From contig JAKFUG010000019.1 in assembly GCA_021732785.1 (NCBI GenBank), positions 1-54,192 on the forward strand: DNA of 54,192 nt, read 5' to 3'. Positions within the stretch are counted from its first letter, which is position 1. Each line of letters opens with the position of its first letter. The stretch comes from Planctomycetaceae bacterium (lineage in GTDB: Bacteria; Planctomycetota; Planctomycetia; Planctomycetales; Planctomycetaceae). A model generated the notes under the pieces. It saw only the letters and a program-made list of their open reading frames with translations. It searched no databases and was not told where the DNA came from. The position numbers and the translations under genes were made by a program. This document shows, piece by piece, positions 32,095-41,966 of this stretch.

Positions 32095-35000
32095 CTACGG
32101 CTCTTTTCCGACGCGAATCGTCCGGGCGATGCGGAGGCCCAGCGACGAAAACTGCGTCCCCACATTCGTCGTGCGCTGGCTCGTACTTTCGAGGAACTCG
32201 AGCTGCGTGGCATGAGTCCCCCCTTTGACGTAACGGTTGCGGGCTTCGCCGCTCGGCCCGTCGGCACACCATTCCATCACATTCCCCAGCATATCGAACA
32301 GACCCCGATCGTTCGGCTTGAAAAGAGCCACGGGGAGGGATCGCGGCGACGTGGATTTTCCCACAAATGCCGCACGTGCGGAGTTGTCGAGATACCACGC
32401 ATACGCACTCATCAACTCGGGATTGGAACCGCAATACCAGCGGCTTCGCGTCCCGGCGCTGCATGCGAATTCCCACTCCGCTCCGGTCGGCAATCGATAG
32501 CCCGACCGGCGGAGATACGCTTCATCCGGACCGAAGTCCATCAAACGTTCATCGCGGGTTTCGAAACCTTCCCCGGCCGGTCCGGAAGGGCAACAAAACT
32601 GGTCGCGAGTAAGACCGTGGCGTTCGGACAGCCAGTCGCAATACAAGAGCGCTTCGGGCCATTTGACCACGTTGACGGGACAATCCGCGGTCGGGGCATA
32701 CTTGCTATCGATGTATTTGTCGCTGTGATAGCGGTGGAATTGCTCGACGGTGATTTCGGTCGCACCGATTTCGAACACGCGCCCGATCCGGGGATCGTCC
32801 GTGGCGTCGAACCGCACCATCGTCAAGCCTTCGGGAAGGACGCGCCATTCGACGCCGGGACGCTCCTTCACGCCCCGGGTTTCGACGTTCGTCCGGTCCA
32901 GCGAAATTCGACCGCGCCGGGCGAACCACTCGGCGGCCGAATGCACTCCAGCATCTCCATGCGAGGCGAACAGGGTCTGAACGCGCTCGCGAGTGGCTTC
33001 CGAAAGGCGTTCGTCCACCCGCGGATAGTTGCCCAACGCCAACAGCAGGCCCTGGACAATGCCGGGATCGGACTCTTCCACCAACCGTCGTTCCACGACA
33101 GGGAGCGGGACATCGGTCCGGGCGATGCGGTCGATCAGTTGCGATCGGACACCGGGTTGCGGGGTTCGCCGCAGCAACTTCCAGACTTCATCATCGGAAG
33201 AGTACGCCAACAGAATTGCCGCCGCGGTGGCCGTACGGCGTTCCTTCTCATGAACATCGCCACCGGAGTCCGCCCCACGCAACAATTCGCGCAGCCATTG
33301 CGGGTCCACCCGGTCATGGGGCAGCTTCAGAAAGGGCCATTGCCAGGGAGCGGCGATGGTGACCATCTCCGTCAGCTTGCGGTTGTTGCCGGCATGCAGA
33401 TCGCGCAGAAACCGTGTTGCCGATCGCCGCGACTCGTCTTCCGGCTTACCGAGCGCCTCTTGAAAATGAGGCGAAAGCAGCGCCGTCAGCGGTCGCAGGC
33501 CTTCGACCAGAACGAGATGATCGTCGGGATGGAGCAACGACCAGCCGAGGGCATATTCACCGAGCGATGACGCCAGCGGTTGCCAGCGACCGGCGGCCGC
33601 TTCCTCTTCCGGCGGATCCCAGGCCGCGAGCATTAAGGCCGCCCGGAACGCCGTTTGTCGCTGCTCGTCATTAAAGTCGGCCCCCAGTTGTGAGATGATG
33701 CGCCAGCATTCGTCACAACACTCGGCCGCATGCGGGAGCAATGCCTCGCGGACAATGAGCACCGAACCGACGTCGGCAACATTCAAGGCGACCTGTCGCA
33801 ACGGTTGAGCGGAAGCTGGATTCCAGCGCACGTCCGCCAGTCGCAACTTGAGTTCTTCGGCGGGATCATCCTGGGGTTGAAGGAGTGCCGCACTCAACCC
33901 GCGGGCGATGTGCCGCCGATAGGGCTGCATCTTGTCGATAATCGACGGAGCCGTCGTGATGCTGGCCGTCTTCAACTGGGCCAGGAACGTTTGCGACTGA
34001 TTCCAACTGCGATACTCCTGAAAGCCCGCCGCCGCCAGAATCAGGACGAGCACTGCGGCAACGGTCTTGATGCCGTGATAACGATCGGCGGCGCTGAGCA
34101 ACCGGCGTTCGCGATCGTCGAGGGACGCGGTTTGCAACAGGCTGCGATATTGAACCCAGTCGAACCATAGCGGCAGGTTGCGACCGACCGGTTGTTTGGT
34201 CCAGGCCGCGGCTTGTTCGGACAGCAGCAGGCGACAGCGACCCGCGAATGTCTTCCGTTGCTCGGAATAGAGCCATTCGCGAATGGAAAGGACGAGGAAA
34301 TCGTGGGAGAGCTGGTAATACAACTCGTTGGCCCGCCAGTCGGAACCGGACTTGGCGGCGTCCGGCGCGTCGACCGGCGCGATCAGTTTCAACTCCCCTT
34401 CGAGCAGTTGCATCAGACGATGAAAGTTCGCCGGATCATTTTCATAGCCCGAGAGTTGGACGAGTTCGGCACGCGTCCGATGCTGGGTCTTGATGGCGGT
34501 CCCGACGGCGGGCAGGAGACTTTCCAGAATCCGCCGCGCGGCCTCTTCATGCAGGCGATGACCGGCAGGAGCGTGCGCTGCGGAGAGGGACTCGCGCAGA
34601 AACTGCACGCCGATGCCGACCGCTCCCCCTAATTGCCGCAAAGTCGCCGGGACCCACGGACGCCCCTTCACCATTTCGGCGAACAACGACAGATGGACCG
34701 GAAAGACTTTGCCGTCCTGGGCGATATATTCCACCGATTGCTCAATAAACCGTTGCGTTTCGGCGGTCGGAACCGCGGGCTCGGTGGGAATCCGGCCATA
34801 CGCGCGGCCGAAGCGGGTCAGCACGTCTCGAGCATGAGGCGGATCAAACAGATCCATCAGCGCGACGTTTTTTCCGACGACGAGCGGCGCTTCGACCGCT
34901 TCCATGAAGCGATTCAGCGCCAGCCAGAAATCATCCCGCACCAGCACGAGGCACTGCAGACGCTCTCCATCGCATTGCCGCAGCGCCCGAATGAGTTCCG

Positions 35001-36486
35001 GATGCTCCTGATGATGAACGGCGTAGAGCCATTGCTCCCATTGATCGATCACGATCAATAATTTTTTCCCGTCCGCGAGTCCGCGGCCCCGGCGCAACGC
35101 CGCCAATTTGTCGGTGAGCGTCGTAAAAGAGACCAGGTCGGGGAACCGCTGATCGAGTGCGGTCGAGAGCCGTTGCTCCGTTTGATCGAGCGACGCTTCA
35201 ATCAGAATGGACGAGATCGATGAATCCAGCAGGGGCAGCAATCCCGCGCGCACCAGCGACGATTTTCCACAGCCCGACGGCCCGGCGATCACTCCCAGTC
35301 GATACAGTTCCGGAGCTTTGTCATCGGGATGTTCAACCCAGCGCACCCAATGGCTCAGACTTTCCGGCAACCCGTCGCGATCGAACGGGCCCGGCAACAA
35401 TTGCAGGAAGAAATAAGCGTGTTGGCCATCATACGCCCGCAGTCCCCGCGGCAGGACCGTTGCCGGTTTTCGTTCGAGAATTGTTATGGCGAGCGCGTCT
35501 GAAAGTGAACTCGGGAAGTCCACAGGCACTGGCGCGAGAGAGTGCTGCAGGTCGCGCGCGAGATCGTCCCCCGTCTGATACCGATCGGCGGCCCGCTTCG
35601 CCAGCAGCTTCAGACAAATGCGGTTCAACTCCGAAGGGAGTGCCGGTTGGTGGTGCAAGAGCGTGACGGGGACCGTGTTGACAACGTTCTCCAGAATCTG
35701 CGTGATCGTGGCACCGGCAAACGGTTTCACACCGGTGAGAACCTCGTACATGACCGTGCCCAGGCTGAACAGGTCCGTCCGCGAGTCAATGCGATGGCCT
35801 TCACACCCGGCCTGCTCCGGACTCATGTACTGCGGCGTTCCGGCCCCCTGCTGATGGTCGACGATGTCCGCCTCGTGCATCGCCAGACCGAAGTCCGCGA
35901 CGAAAATGTTTCCCTGTTGATCGAGCAGCAGATTGGCCGGCTTGATGTCCCGATGAATCAGTTTGCACGCATGCACGTAGTGCAGCGTTTTCGCCACCGA
36001 GAGGAGCAGCGGAACGGCGGTCTCCCACGACGGCGGACCCTTGGCTAGCAGTTGCGCGAGGCTCGTCCCCGGCACCAGCTTCGAAACCACGAAGCACCGA
36101 CCGTCTTCGAGGACACCGAAATCGTAAACGGGCACGATCCCCGGATGATCGAGGCTGGCCAACGTCCGGGCTTCCGAGAGATACAACCGCCGCTCGGCGT
36201 CTGTTCGCACGCGATGCGGGTGCGGCACCTTGATCGCGACGTCACGCTGAAGTTGATCGTCGCGCGCCCGGTAGACCGTCCCGAAGCCGCCGGAACCGAG
36301 CACCCCTTCAATGATGTAACGGCCCAACTGACTCGGCGAAAGGAGATTGACATACAACTGCGTGCGAACCGGATCGCCGGTGATTGCGACGCCGTTAACC
36401 AGCAGGCTGACGTCGTCCGCGCCTTGGCTCCGATGGGTCGTTCGGTCCGTTTCCGCAGTCAGTCGTGTCTGTTTGTCGTCCAACAT
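32095..36486 (-). CDS. Ser/Thr kinase - STAND ATPase - membrane helix - FGE-fold protein
   Basis: A protein of about 1463 residues. ATG 36486 has AGAGG just upstream; GTG 36507 and ATG 36498 are alternatives. Residues 55-320 are a complete Hanks-type kinase: GSGGFGTVYRA loop, K86 (VAIKVP), E105, HRDIKPANLLL (about 178-188), DFG (198-200) and GTPQYMSPEQ. Residues 380-700 are an nSTAND-type P-loop ATPase: Walker A GPSGCGKSS (402-410), Walker B KLLIVIDQWEQW (D481), VLVRDDFW. A helix at about 807-823 (VAAVLVLILAAAGF) spans the membrane, followed by a helical linker. Residues 1211-1456 are an FGE-sulfatase/SUMF1 fold (YRLPTGAEWEFACSAG, GLFDMLGNVMEWCADG) whose usual C-terminal catalytic Cys pair is absent. 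It probably senses a ligand outside and signals inside. Confidence 0.85.
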   Translation of the reverse strand: MLDDKQTRLTAETDRTTHRSQGADDVSLLVNGVAITGDPVRTQLYVNLLSPSQLGRYIIEGVLGSGGFGTVYRARDDQLQRDVAIKVPHPHRVRTDAERRLYLSEARTLASLDHPGIVPVYDFGVLEDGRCFVVSKLVPGTSLAQLLAKGPPSWETAVPLLLSVAKTLHYVHACKLIHRDIKPANLLLDQQGNIFVADFGLAMHEADIVDHQQGAGTPQYMSPEQAGCEGHRIDSRTDLFSLGTVMYEVLTGVKPFAGATITQILENVVNTVPVTLLHHQPALPSELNRICLKLLAKRAADRYQTGDDLARDLQHSLAPVPVDFPSSLSDALAITILERKPATVLPRGLRAYDGQHAYFFLQLLPGPFDRDGLPESLSHWVRWVEHPDDKAPELYRLGVIAGPSGCGKSSLVRAGLLPLLDSSISSILIEASLDQTEQRLSTALDQRFPDLVSFTTLTDKLAALRRGRGLADGKKLLIVIDQWEQWLYAVHHQEHPELIRALRQCDGERLQCLVLVRDDFWLALNRFMEAVEAPLVVGKNVALMDLFDPPHARDVLTRFGRAYGRIPTEPAVPTAETQRFIEQSVEYIAQDGKVFPVHLSLFAEMVKGRPWVPATLRQLGGAVGIGVQFLRESLSAAHAPAGHRLHEEAARRILESLLPAVGTAIKTQHRTRAELVQLSGYENDPANFHRLMQLLEGELKLIAPVDAPDAAKSGSDWRANELYYQLSHDFLVLSIREWLYSEQRKTFAGRCRLLLSEQAAAWTKQPVGRNLPLWFDWVQYRSLLQTASLDDRERRLLSAADRYHGIKTVAAVLVLILAAAGFQEYRSWNQSQTFLAQLKTASITTAPSIIDKMQPYRRHIARGLSAALLQPQDDPAEELKLRLADVRWNPASAQPLRQVALNVADVGSVLIVREALLPHAAECCDECWRIISQLGADFNDEQRQTAFRAALMLAAWDPPEEEAAAGRWQPLASSLGEYALGWSLLHPDDHLVLVEGLRPLTALLSPHFQEALGKPEDESRRSATRFLRDLHAGNNRKLTEMVTIAAPWQWPFLKLPHDRVDPQWLRELLRGADSGGDVHEKERRTATAAAILLAYSSDDEVWKLLRRTPQPGVRSQLIDRIARTDVPLPVVERRLVEESDPGIVQGLLLALGNYPRVDERLSEATRERVQTLFASHGDAGVHSAAEWFARRGRISLDRTNVETRGVKERPGVEWRVLPEGLTMVRFDATDDPRIGRVFEIGATEITVEQFHRYHSDKYIDSKYAPTADCPVNVVKWPEALLYCDWLSERHGLTRDQFCCPSGPAGEGFETRDERLMDFGPDEAYLRRSGYRLPTGAEWEFACSAGTRSRWYCGSNPELMSAYAWYLDNSARAAFVGKSTSPRSLPVALFKPNDRGLFDMLGNVMEWCADGPSGEARNRYVKGGTHATQLEFLESTSQRTTNVGTQFSSLGLRIARTIRVGKEP

Positions 36487-36752
36487 CGGCCCTCTCATAG
36501 CGTTCACGTCATTCTGTCACGTCGAGCCGGAAGCGTCGATGCAGATCACGTTCGCAAGCAGGGCAACGGCAGCGCTCGAGAAACTTCTGGCACATTTGGG
36601 GGCACAACAACGACTCCGAAGAGAAGCCTCGTAGGTGAATCTCCCTAGATCGGTCGTGGAGTGCTTGGCCATGTCACTGCGATGACGTATCGTCGGCAAT
36701 CGCGAATCGTCGGATTCAGGTTTGGTTCAGAACGAAGGTGAGTTCGAGAGAC
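36487..36752. other. Shared divergent control region of the two-armed locus
   Basis: About 266 bases between the starts of the kinase-STAND gene (lower strand) and the glycosyltransferase gene (upper strand). It should hold the promoters of both arms. No clear sigma-70 pair, operator palindrome or repeat was found, which is notable given how many repeats lie elsewhere. Confidence 0.4.
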
Positions 36753-38576
36753 ATGACCGCGCACGTCACAGGAAACCGGGCGAATCATTCCGCGCCGCTG
36801 GATTGTCTCTATCGGACAAACGTCCGCGGCGAAGGCGACGAGGAATCTGCACACTGCTTGCTGCTGTCTCGCATTCTCTCGGAGAGCGTCGAACATTGCG
36901 TCGTCGCGCGGCCCCTGTGCGAAGCCTGCGTGAATCACACGGGGCAATCGTTCGCACACCATCCCGTTTTCCCGTCCTATGTTTTCGAGCGCGCTTGCGA
37001 ACGGAGTGCGAGCGCGTCCACACCGGAGTCTGTTGCCCACTGGAACCACTGGTTGACAAAAGCGGAAGCCGCGATCGTCGAAGCGTCGCAACCGGCTGCC
37101 GCGCCGCGCGTGATTCCCGCCTGCGATGTCATTCTCTGCGTAACCGATCTCACATCGCTGTGGCGTGCGGTACTGGAAAGTCTCCTCGAACAGGAAGACG
37201 CCGTTCCGATTGTGCATCTGGTCATCCGGTGCGAAACGCAAGTCGATCTTTCGGCGTTCACACCGCGATGGAATCTGTTAGTCCATCGGTGGGAAGACCT
37301 CCCGACATTGATCGCCACAACCATTCGACTGTGGCCCATGCTGGCAACGGAATCCCTCACCTTTCCCAGCGAACATCATCCGCCCGAACGGGGATGGCTC
37401 TCCGGAGCAATGGGACGGCTCCGCGAAACGGGAGCCGTTGTGACGGCAACGCAGATCTTGCAAAACGCAGCGACCGCGAGCCCCGAGCCCGAGCGGTGGA
37501 CGATCCTGCCAGACACGATCGCCCTGCGCCGCGCCACGTTGGTGGACATGCTCCACCACGGCCTCACCGCGGAGGATTCCACTGCGGACATCGTCGCATT
37601 GGCCCTTCGGCAGAAACAGCGCGTCGAACTGGAGGCATGGCGTGGCCCCGCCCCTTCACACACAGTCACGATCTCCTCACTGGCGGACAACACGGCTCTC
37701 AACGGGAGTTCGCGCCCGCGCTGCTCAATGTTGCCGGACACCGCCGCGCAGTGCGATGTCGTGCTCCCTTTTCACGGCCAATTGGATTACGTACGTGAAG
37801 CGCTGGAGAGCCTGCTGCAACAGGAACGCGCGACCGCCATTATTCACTTGATTGACGATGCCTCTCCCGACGATACGACCGCTTTTCTCGACGAATGGGC
37901 GCAACATCCGCAATTGCGTGTCTATCGGAATCGCGAAAACGTCGGACAATTCCAGTCGTTCAACAACGTCGCCGGGTATTGGGAAACCGATCTCGTCGCC
38001 GTGCAGGATGCGGATGACATCAGCCTGCCGCATCGGCTGGCGTGGGCGATCGCGATGCTGCATGGCAGCGGAGCCGATTACTTCGGAGCCGCGGTCGAAC
38101 TCTTCGGCGACGAGGCGGTCATCCGCCCGGTGATGCACGAAACCGCGGTTCTCGAATGGACGCCCCGCGCGAGTTGCCGCCGGTCGTTCTATCCCGAATG
38201 GTCGCGGGCCGACTATTTCCTCGAAAACCCCACGGCGGTCTTTCGGGCGGCGATGTTTCGTCGAATGGGAGGCTATGCAGACTTCGGTGACCGGTTCATG
38301 AACCGCACCAGTCTCGACACGGAATTCCAGCTTCGTTGCCTCTACAGCGGCGTGCGATTCGCGATCAGTCAGGAGATTGTGACGCGCTATCGCGTCCATG
38401 CGTCGTCCGCCACACAGGATCGCGCAACAGGTTGGGGATCGGTCGCCCGCTCGGAGTCCATCCGCCAGGTCGAAACACGCTGCCGGTTGTTTCGCGATCA
38501 TCAATTCGATCCGCGCCCGTTCGGTGCGCTCGGGCGTTATACTCACCTCACGGAACGCTGGCGGAGCGCACCATAA
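36753..38576 (+). CDS. Glycosyltransferase family 2 protein with duplicated domain and Cys-rich N-terminus
   Basis: A 607-residue protein from ATG 36753 (AAGGTGAG about 8 bases upstream; GTG 36738 possible). Residues 18-59 form a Cys-rich module (C18, C35, C49, C56, C59; LCEACV) matching the N-terminus of the glycosyltransferase at 30668. Residues 332-560 are a GT-A family 2 domain: QCDVVLPFHGQLDYVREAL, IIHLIDDASPDD, VAVQDADDISLPHRL (DxD at 419-421), and a later FLENPTAVFRAAMFRRMGGY. Residues 123-310 are a degenerate copy (ACDVILCVTDLTSLWRAVLESLLEQED) without a DxD. Donor and acceptor are unknown. It heads the upper-strand arm, 39 bases before the caspase-like gene. Confidence 0.8.
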   Translation: MTAHVTGNRANHSAPLDCLYRTNVRGEGDEESAHCLLLSRILSESVEHCVVARPLCEACVNHTGQSFAHHPVFPSYVFERACERSASASTPESVAHWNHWLTKAEAAIVEASQPAAAPRVIPACDVILCVTDLTSLWRAVLESLLEQEDAVPIVHLVIRCETQVDLSAFTPRWNLLVHRWEDLPTLIATTIRLWPMLATESLTFPSEHHPPERGWLSGAMGRLRETGAVVTATQILQNAATASPEPERWTILPDTIALRRATLVDMLHHGLTAEDSTADIVALALRQKQRVELEAWRGPAPSHTVTISSLADNTALNGSSRPRCSMLPDTAAQCDVVLPFHGQLDYVREALESLLQQERATAIIHLIDDASPDDTTAFLDEWAQHPQLRVYRNRENVGQFQSFNNVAGYWETDLVAVQDADDISLPHRLAWAIAMLHGSGADYFGAAVELFGDEAVIRPVMHETAVLEWTPRASCRRSFYPEWSRADYFLENPTAVFRAAMFRRMGGYADFGDRFMNRTSLDTEFQLRCLYSGVRFAISQEIVTRYRVHASSATQDRATGWGSVARSESIRQVETRCRLFRDHQFDPRPFGALGRYTHLTERWRSAP

Positions 38577-38615
38577 GCGGACCGCATTCCCATCTTGTGT
38601 TCGAAGACGAATTCC

Positions 38616-41600
38616 ATGCCCACACCGTTGTACGCCCTGCTCGTCGGCATCAACACCTACAAAGCGGCGATGATTCCCACGTTACGGGGATGCCGGAACG
38701 ATGTCGAACTGCTGGCGTCGGTGCTGCGAAAGCAATTCGAGCTGGACGAGGCGCATCTGCGATTACTGACCGATGAAGAGGCCACGCACGACGGCATTAA
38801 ACAAGCGATTCGCGAGCACTTGATTGACACCGCCCGCGACGCCAAAGCCGCCGGTCAACCGATGCCTGCGTTCCTGTTCCACTTCAGCGGACACGGCTCA
38901 CTGGCCCGCGATGCCAGCGGCCTCAAAGCCACCGGATTCGATGAAACCATCGTTCCGCATGACAGTCGGCAAGCGGGAGTGTTCGACATCAAGGATTGGG
39001 AGCTCGGCGCGTTGTTCGATGAACTCGCGACGTACACGTCCAACATCACGGTTGTGCTCGATTGCTGTCACTCAGGCTCCGGAACGCGCGATGCTGAGTT
39101 ACCGACACGGCAGTGTCTCCCCGATATGCGGCCGCAGCCCGAACGACCGGCGGCTATTGCCTCGGGCATGCGGAGCGTCATCACGGGCGATGAAAAAAAT
39201 CTCAACACGCACGTGTTGCTCGCCGCGTGCAGCCACAGTCAATCTGCGAATGAATACCTCGACACGGCATCTCCCGAGAAACGCGTTTATGGGGCCTTGA
39301 GTTTTGCCCTGTCGCAGGAGCTGTCGCAATCCTTGTCGACACAGCCGACGTACCACGAACTCTATCAGCGTGTCTGTCGCCGCCTGCATCAATGGTACCC
39401 GTTGCAATCGCCGCAGTGTGAAGGCGACCGGGACCGCGAACTCTTCGGCGGCGTTCGGCCGAAACAGGAGTTATGGATCAGTGTGACGGGCGGGCAAGAC
39501 GGTTTGGTCCGGATTGATGCCGGTCGCGTGCAGGGATTGGCCGACGGTGTGGAACTTCACGTCTATCCCGAATCCCAGCGGACGGTGGCGGCCGATGACC
39601 GACCCCTAGCGCGGCTGCGGATTACGCAATGCGACGCGGTCTTCAGTTTGTGCGACGTCATGGATGGTGACGCGGTTCCTCCACCCGGCAGTCGCGTGCA
39701 ACCGACACTATGCAGTCCACAATTGACACAATGGGTTTCCCTCGCATCCGCCAATGACGCCACCCGTGCGGCTTGCCTCGCACGATTCGCCGAACCGGAC
39801 CTGCGCGGGCTCATCGCCCCCACGATGGAGAAACAGGCCGACCTCCTCGTGATTTCGGAACGCGATGGCGACACGCTTTGCGACGCGGCCGGGCAGCCTC
39901 TGGAAAACCCGGAACAGACCCGCACGCTGGACTCGCTCATGGCCGCGATCCGCAAATGGGCGCGGCATCTCAATGCCCTGCGGATCGAGAACATGTCGCC
40001 TCAATCGGAACTCCGCGGAGCCGTGAGTGTCGAACTGAAACGGAAAGACGGCACCACGATCCCGGAAGCCACGCTTCCCGTGTTGGAATCGGGAACGATC
40101 GTGCAGGTGCAGATCACAAATCGATCGACGACGCCGTTGTACGTTTCCGCGTTGAGCTTCGGCTATGACGGATCGGTGTCGTTAATCTGGCCGGCCATGA
40201 CGGGCGAGAAGATTCCATTGCCGCCGGGGAAAGCGGTCACCACGCGCGCGTTTCGTCTGGCGTTCCAGCCGGGCGAAACGCGCCTTCAAGTGCGGGAAGC
40301 GATCAAGGTGTTCGCGACTCGCTCGCCCACGGATTTCGATCTCCTGACGATGGATGCGGCTGGTAACCATGCCGCGACACGGATGGCAGCCACGCCATCA
40401 ACCGGGCCCCTGGGAAGACTTCTGGAACAGGCCGCGCGGGGAAGCGGATTACGGATTCTGCAACCCGTGGAATCGGCCCCCGAGGAAGATTGGACGACCG
40501 TTGAACTGCACTATCGGCTAACGCGTCCCCTGAAAGAACTGCATTGCGAGATCGCCTCCGGTCGACCGCAACCGCTCCCCGGAACAGCCTGCGTTGTGAC
40601 CGCCCCCGCAGGTTTTACCGGGACCCTCCGCGTCGATAATCCGGAAACGGGCACGCGCACCACGGCGATGATGCAGGAACAAGTCGCATCGGCGTCCGTG
40701 CTGCCGGGCATCCTCGGCAACAATGCGACGCTGATTCAATCCTTGCAGATCGAAGCGGATGATCTTTCCCGTAGCCAGCTCTCGGCCGCGACACCGTTGC
40801 GAATGGAATGGACCACCGGTCAACGCCACGTTTCCGCAGACGACGATTACCAACTGGTGGCGATTGCCTCCGATGGCGAGCTGCATTACCCGGTCGGCGG
40901 CTCCGACGTTGACGGCTCCGTTGCCATCCACTGGCTTCCGCCGGCCATCACCACGGTCGCCGAAGGAATCGGCACACGGAGCGTTGTCGGCGCAATCCGC
41001 CTGTATATCTATAAGATGTTGAAGTGGGACACCGGCTCGCTCGGCTTACAACTCCTGCAGTGGGTCCCCACCGAAGATGTCGCCATGATCCCGCCGGAGT
41101 TAGGCGAGCGCACTCGCCTCTTTGCAACCGGCCAGGTCCGCAAACGGCGTGCGTTGCCCCACGACATTCATCCGGAACACCGCATTCTACTGCTCGTTCA
41201 TGGCAGCCTCGCCGATGGTGACACGATGCTGGCGGAAGTCGCGCCTCTCGTCACGAAAGCAGGACAAACCTACGATCGGACGCTGGCCTTTGAGTATGAA
41301 ACTGTCGGCACACCCCTGCTGGAGAGTGCCACTCAGTTGACGCGCCTCTTAACAACACTGGGCGTGGGGGCAACCGAAAGTCGCCGCGTGGATGTGATGG
41401 CGGTGGGCTCCGGATGCCTCGTAGCGCGGGCCGCGATCGAATTGCTCGGCGCGCATGCCCGTGTCCATCGCTGCCTGCTCGCCGGACCGCCGAACACCGG
41501 GACGATGCTGGCTCAATCGCAGAAACTGGCGAGTTGGTTGGGAACGCTGGCGTTGGCGAAAAGTGCGCTGGTGCCGTACCTGCTGCCGCTCAACCTGGCT

Positions 41601-41966
41601 TTCAACAAGGCGGTGAATGACGCGGCCGCCGTGCGCGATCTGCAACCGAATTCCGAATTCCTGCAATCGTTGAATGCCTCGAGTCCGCCTCAGCAACCGG
41701 CGTACACGATTTTATCCGGAGTCGCGCAACTTCCCCCCGCGATGGCCGGCTTCGTCCGCCGTCTGGCCGACGCCACGCTCGCATTATTCCTCGACGACGA
41801 ACACGATCTCGTCTGCAGTCAGAAAAGCATGTGTACGGTTCGCGAGGGGACTTTCCCGGCCGACAAACTGCAGGTGCAGATCGTTCCAGCGGATCACTTC
41901 ACGTACTGGAGTGAACCGCAATCGGCAGACCGCGTGGTCGCCTGGCTGAAGGAATCCGAAGCGTGA
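38616..41966 (+). CDS. C14 caspase-like peptidase with C-terminal pseudo-hydrolase domain
   Basis: A 1116-residue protein starting at ATG 38616 (MPTPLYALLVGINTYK). Residues 1-280 are a caspase/metacaspase-like p20 domain: YALLVGIN, LRGCRNDVELL, catalytic H93 in FHFSGHGS, catalytic C151 in VVLDCCHSGSG. Residues about 460-580 look like a beta-rich DUF4384-type region (TTPLYVSALSFGYDGSVSLIWP). Residues 855-1110 follow an alpha/beta-hydrolase/lipase plan (HRILLLVHGSLADG, VDVMAVGSGCLVARAA, LDDEHDLVC, ADHF), but the GHSxGG nucleophile elbow reads AVGSGC, so the Ser seems lost. Such caspases cleave after basic or acidic residues in conflict and cell-death pathways. The stop overlaps the next GTG start, coupling it to the CHAT-STAND protein. 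Confidence 0.85.
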   Translation: MPTPLYALLVGINTYKAAMIPTLRGCRNDVELLASVLRKQFELDEAHLRLLTDEEATHDGIKQAIREHLIDTARDAKAAGQPMPAFLFHFSGHGSLARDASGLKATGFDETIVPHDSRQAGVFDIKDWELGALFDELATYTSNITVVLDCCHSGSGTRDAELPTRQCLPDMRPQPERPAAIASGMRSVITGDEKNLNTHVLLAACSHSQSANEYLDTASPEKRVYGALSFALSQELSQSLSTQPTYHELYQRVCRRLHQWYPLQSPQCEGDRDRELFGGVRPKQELWISVTGGQDGLVRIDAGRVQGLADGVELHVYPESQRTVAADDRPLARLRITQCDAVFSLCDVMDGDAVPPPGSRVQPTLCSPQLTQWVSLASANDATRAACLARFAEPDLRGLIAPTMEKQADLLVISERDGDTLCDAAGQPLENPEQTRTLDSLMAAIRKWARHLNALRIENMSPQSELRGAVSVELKRKDGTTIPEATLPVLESGTIVQVQITNRSTTPLYVSALSFGYDGSVSLIWPAMTGEKIPLPPGKAVTTRAFRLAFQPGETRLQVREAIKVFATRSPTDFDLLTMDAAGNHAATRMAATPSTGPLGRLLEQAARGSGLRILQPVESAPEEDWTTVELHYRLTRPLKELHCEIASGRPQPLPGTACVVTAPAGFTGTLRVDNPETGTRTTAMMQEQVASASVLPGILGNNATLIQSLQIEADDLSRSQLSAATPLRMEWTTGQRHVSADDDYQLVAIASDGELHYPVGGSDVDGSVAIHWLPPAITTVAEGIGTRSVVGAIRLYIYKMLKWDTGSLGLQLLQWVPTEDVAMIPPELGERTRLFATGQVRKRRALPHDIHPEHRILLLVHGSLADGDTMLAEVAPLVTKAGQTYDRTLAFEYETVGTPLLESATQLTRLLTTLGVGATESRRVDVMAVGSGCLVARAAIELLGAHARVHRCLLAGPPNTGTMLAQSQKLASWLGTLALAKSALVPYLLPLNLAFNKAVNDAAAVRDLQPNSEFLQSLNASSPPQQPAYTILSGVAQLPPAMAGFVRRLADATLALFLDDEHDLVCSQKSMCTVREGTFPADKLQVQIVPADHFTYWSEPQSADRVVAWLKESEA

